Shown piece after piece: positions 62,786 through 64,000 of a stretch of DNA of 64,000 bases. Both the position numbers and the translations under genes were made by a program. The DNA is from Cladopsammia gracilis (lineage: Eukaryota > Cnidaria > Anthozoa > Scleractinia > Dendrophylliidae), in contig JAJGOT010000922.1 in NCBI GenBank assembly GCA_022457155.1, positions 62,001 through 126,000 of the forward strand, given 5' to 3'. Under the pieces are notes generated by a model. That model searched no databases. It worked only from the letters and a program-made list of their open reading frames with translations, and was not told the DNA's origin. Every line of letters starts with the position of its first letter. Positions within the stretch are counted from its first letter, which is position 1.

Positions 62786-63394
62786 ATAGAACGACAAATT
62801 TGCGTTGTGGTCCGCCAAAGGTGGGAATGAAATTGTAGACCGCGCAGGGACTGAAACTAAGTATAACATTTGGCGACCATCTTGCTTAGGACATTATGTG
62901 TGGTTAGTATCTGGTCGTTCAAAGTATGTCTTCGTCGAAGTCTCGTAAAATATAAAGGCCTATCGGTGCCGTGTGAAGTGCGAAGAATGCGAGATGTAGA
63001 AGCTTATTCTCGCATCGTTCACAGTGGTAGAAAAGTAAAATGTCAGCGAGTGCTAGAATCATCATCATGACGAATAAACATGACGTCACGAGTTTCATTC
63101 GGGAAAATCAAGTTCAGCAAATCCCGAAAGTAGCGACCCCCCGAAAATAACGACCCTCCGAAAGTAGCGACCTCAAAAGTAATTTCCCTTTTTAGCAAGA
63201 AATAATGGAAATGATAGATATAACAAGCTATACCAATTTGATCCGAGGTTTATTTTTAATGATTATAATGATCTTTGACAATACATAACTCTTAAAACAG
63301 CTCACAGTACGATTTAATATTACGATTACGATTACAATTTAATATCACCGGTATTCGATGGGAACTGACTGCTGCTAATTAACTTTAATTTTTT
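62786..63394. other. Gene-free stretch
   Basis: Holds three close 'gaaa(g/a)ta(g/a)cgacc' repeats near 63125-63173. No gene seen. Confidence 0.4.
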
Positions 63395-64000
63395 TTATTT
63401 ATTACGTATTTCTTTCCTTCTGGAACTTTTTTCGTGCATGACACTGGGTTGTTGCAATGGTTTGCTTTGAATTCATACACGGAAACTTTTTGCGGCCGGC
63501 CGACTGATAATAAAGACTGCGCATGCTCACATTTTGACCACGGATAAGGGTGGAGAATGATTCAGATCCTTTATATTTAAGTAGTGCTGCACATAAGAAC
63601 TACTGTAAACTTCATTGTTCTGTGGCATTGGCTCTTTCTTTGGTTTCAAGAATAGAGGAGGGACTGATGGTTTATAATCATATTTCAGTATAAAAATAAA
63701 GAAAATCCATTTGCGTCAAATAAATTGTAGGAAATTTTAGTGATTAACCAAATAGCAGAACACAATAGCTAATAATTTTGCTTCTTTCTAATTTGATGAA
63801 GTTCCCCTAATAAAATATATTTTAAAAATTGTATGTTGTGCGATTGGGTCTCAAATTACTTAAAACATTATAAAAATTAAACAAAATGCACCTTGAAACT
63901 TAACTTTTTAGCGGTTTTTGAGTCTAGGCCAATGAGATCACTGGTTGTAACAATAAAAAAAGTTGACATTCCATCGTGCATTAATTGCCGTTCAGCACTT
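63395..64000. repeat. Dispersed repeat family R1, member 5 (cut by window end)
   Basis: Very similar to 19690-20320 and 58490-59050; shares 'tatttattacgtatttcttt' with copy A. May be the start of a further duplicate unit or an independent copy. Confidence 0.8.

Overview
The window is eukaryotic nuclear DNA, most likely from an anthozoan cnidarian (stony coral or relative). This is inferred from the dense mix of short TIR elements, BEL/Pao, Penelope-like, hAT, Crypton and LINE remnants, tRNA-like short repeats, and an animal-type carbohydrate sulfotransferase exon with an AG acceptor. No bacterial operon or CRISPR array was found.

Layout: a host unit occurs twice in direct orientation, copy A at about 1350-20456 and copy B at about 23378-59158. 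Pieces of a third repeat set lie at 61085-61508 and 63395-64000. Each unit ends with the last exon of a sulfotransferase gene. Copy A's exon is open (17989-18840). Copy B's exon is split at one point by a 19.6 kb Polinton/Maverick (adintovirus-like) element at 37629-57259. The element has about 0.7 kb terminal inverted repeats and a 6-bp target duplication (attaac), and the empty site is preserved in copy A at 18442-18447. Comparing the two copies also dates several small elements: a 403-bp element with an 8-bp duplication, a 223-bp element with TAA, a 468-bp element with TTAA, and others.

The Polinton is much more AT-rich than the host and carries a nearly full gene set. Left part: an unknown ORF, protein-primed DNA polymerase B, a zinc-ribbon (VLTF3/TFIIB-like) protein, an unknown lysine-rich protein and a putative DUF2738-type ssDNA-binding protein. 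Middle, minus strand: a zinc-finger ORF, a phospholipase A2 virion protein and a DDE integrase with chromodomain. Right part: a minor capsid protein, an adenain-like protease, a penton-like protein, a pVI-like protein, the major capsid protein, a coiled-coil protein (minus), a packaging ATPase, a fibre-like repeat protein and a two-TM SLATT-like protein.

The most striking observation is that several adjacent reading frames are joined only by -1 shifts, each at a canonical slippery heptamer in the correct phase. The zinc-finger to PLA2 junction has G GGA AAC, a 6-nt spacer and a 13-bp stem-loop. The PLA2 to integrase junction has A AAA AAC, a 6-nt spacer and a 7+4-bp stem-loop. The protease frame has no ATG and follows an A12 run. 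The polymerase changes frame at T TTT TTA. This suggests retrovirus-style programmed ribosomal frameshifting in a double-stranded DNA element. The polymerase and protease cases are weaker and could reflect indels. The element also shows hairpin-plus-T8 signals after genes, shared palindromes between convergent genes, and two upstream AT-rich promoter-like motifs.
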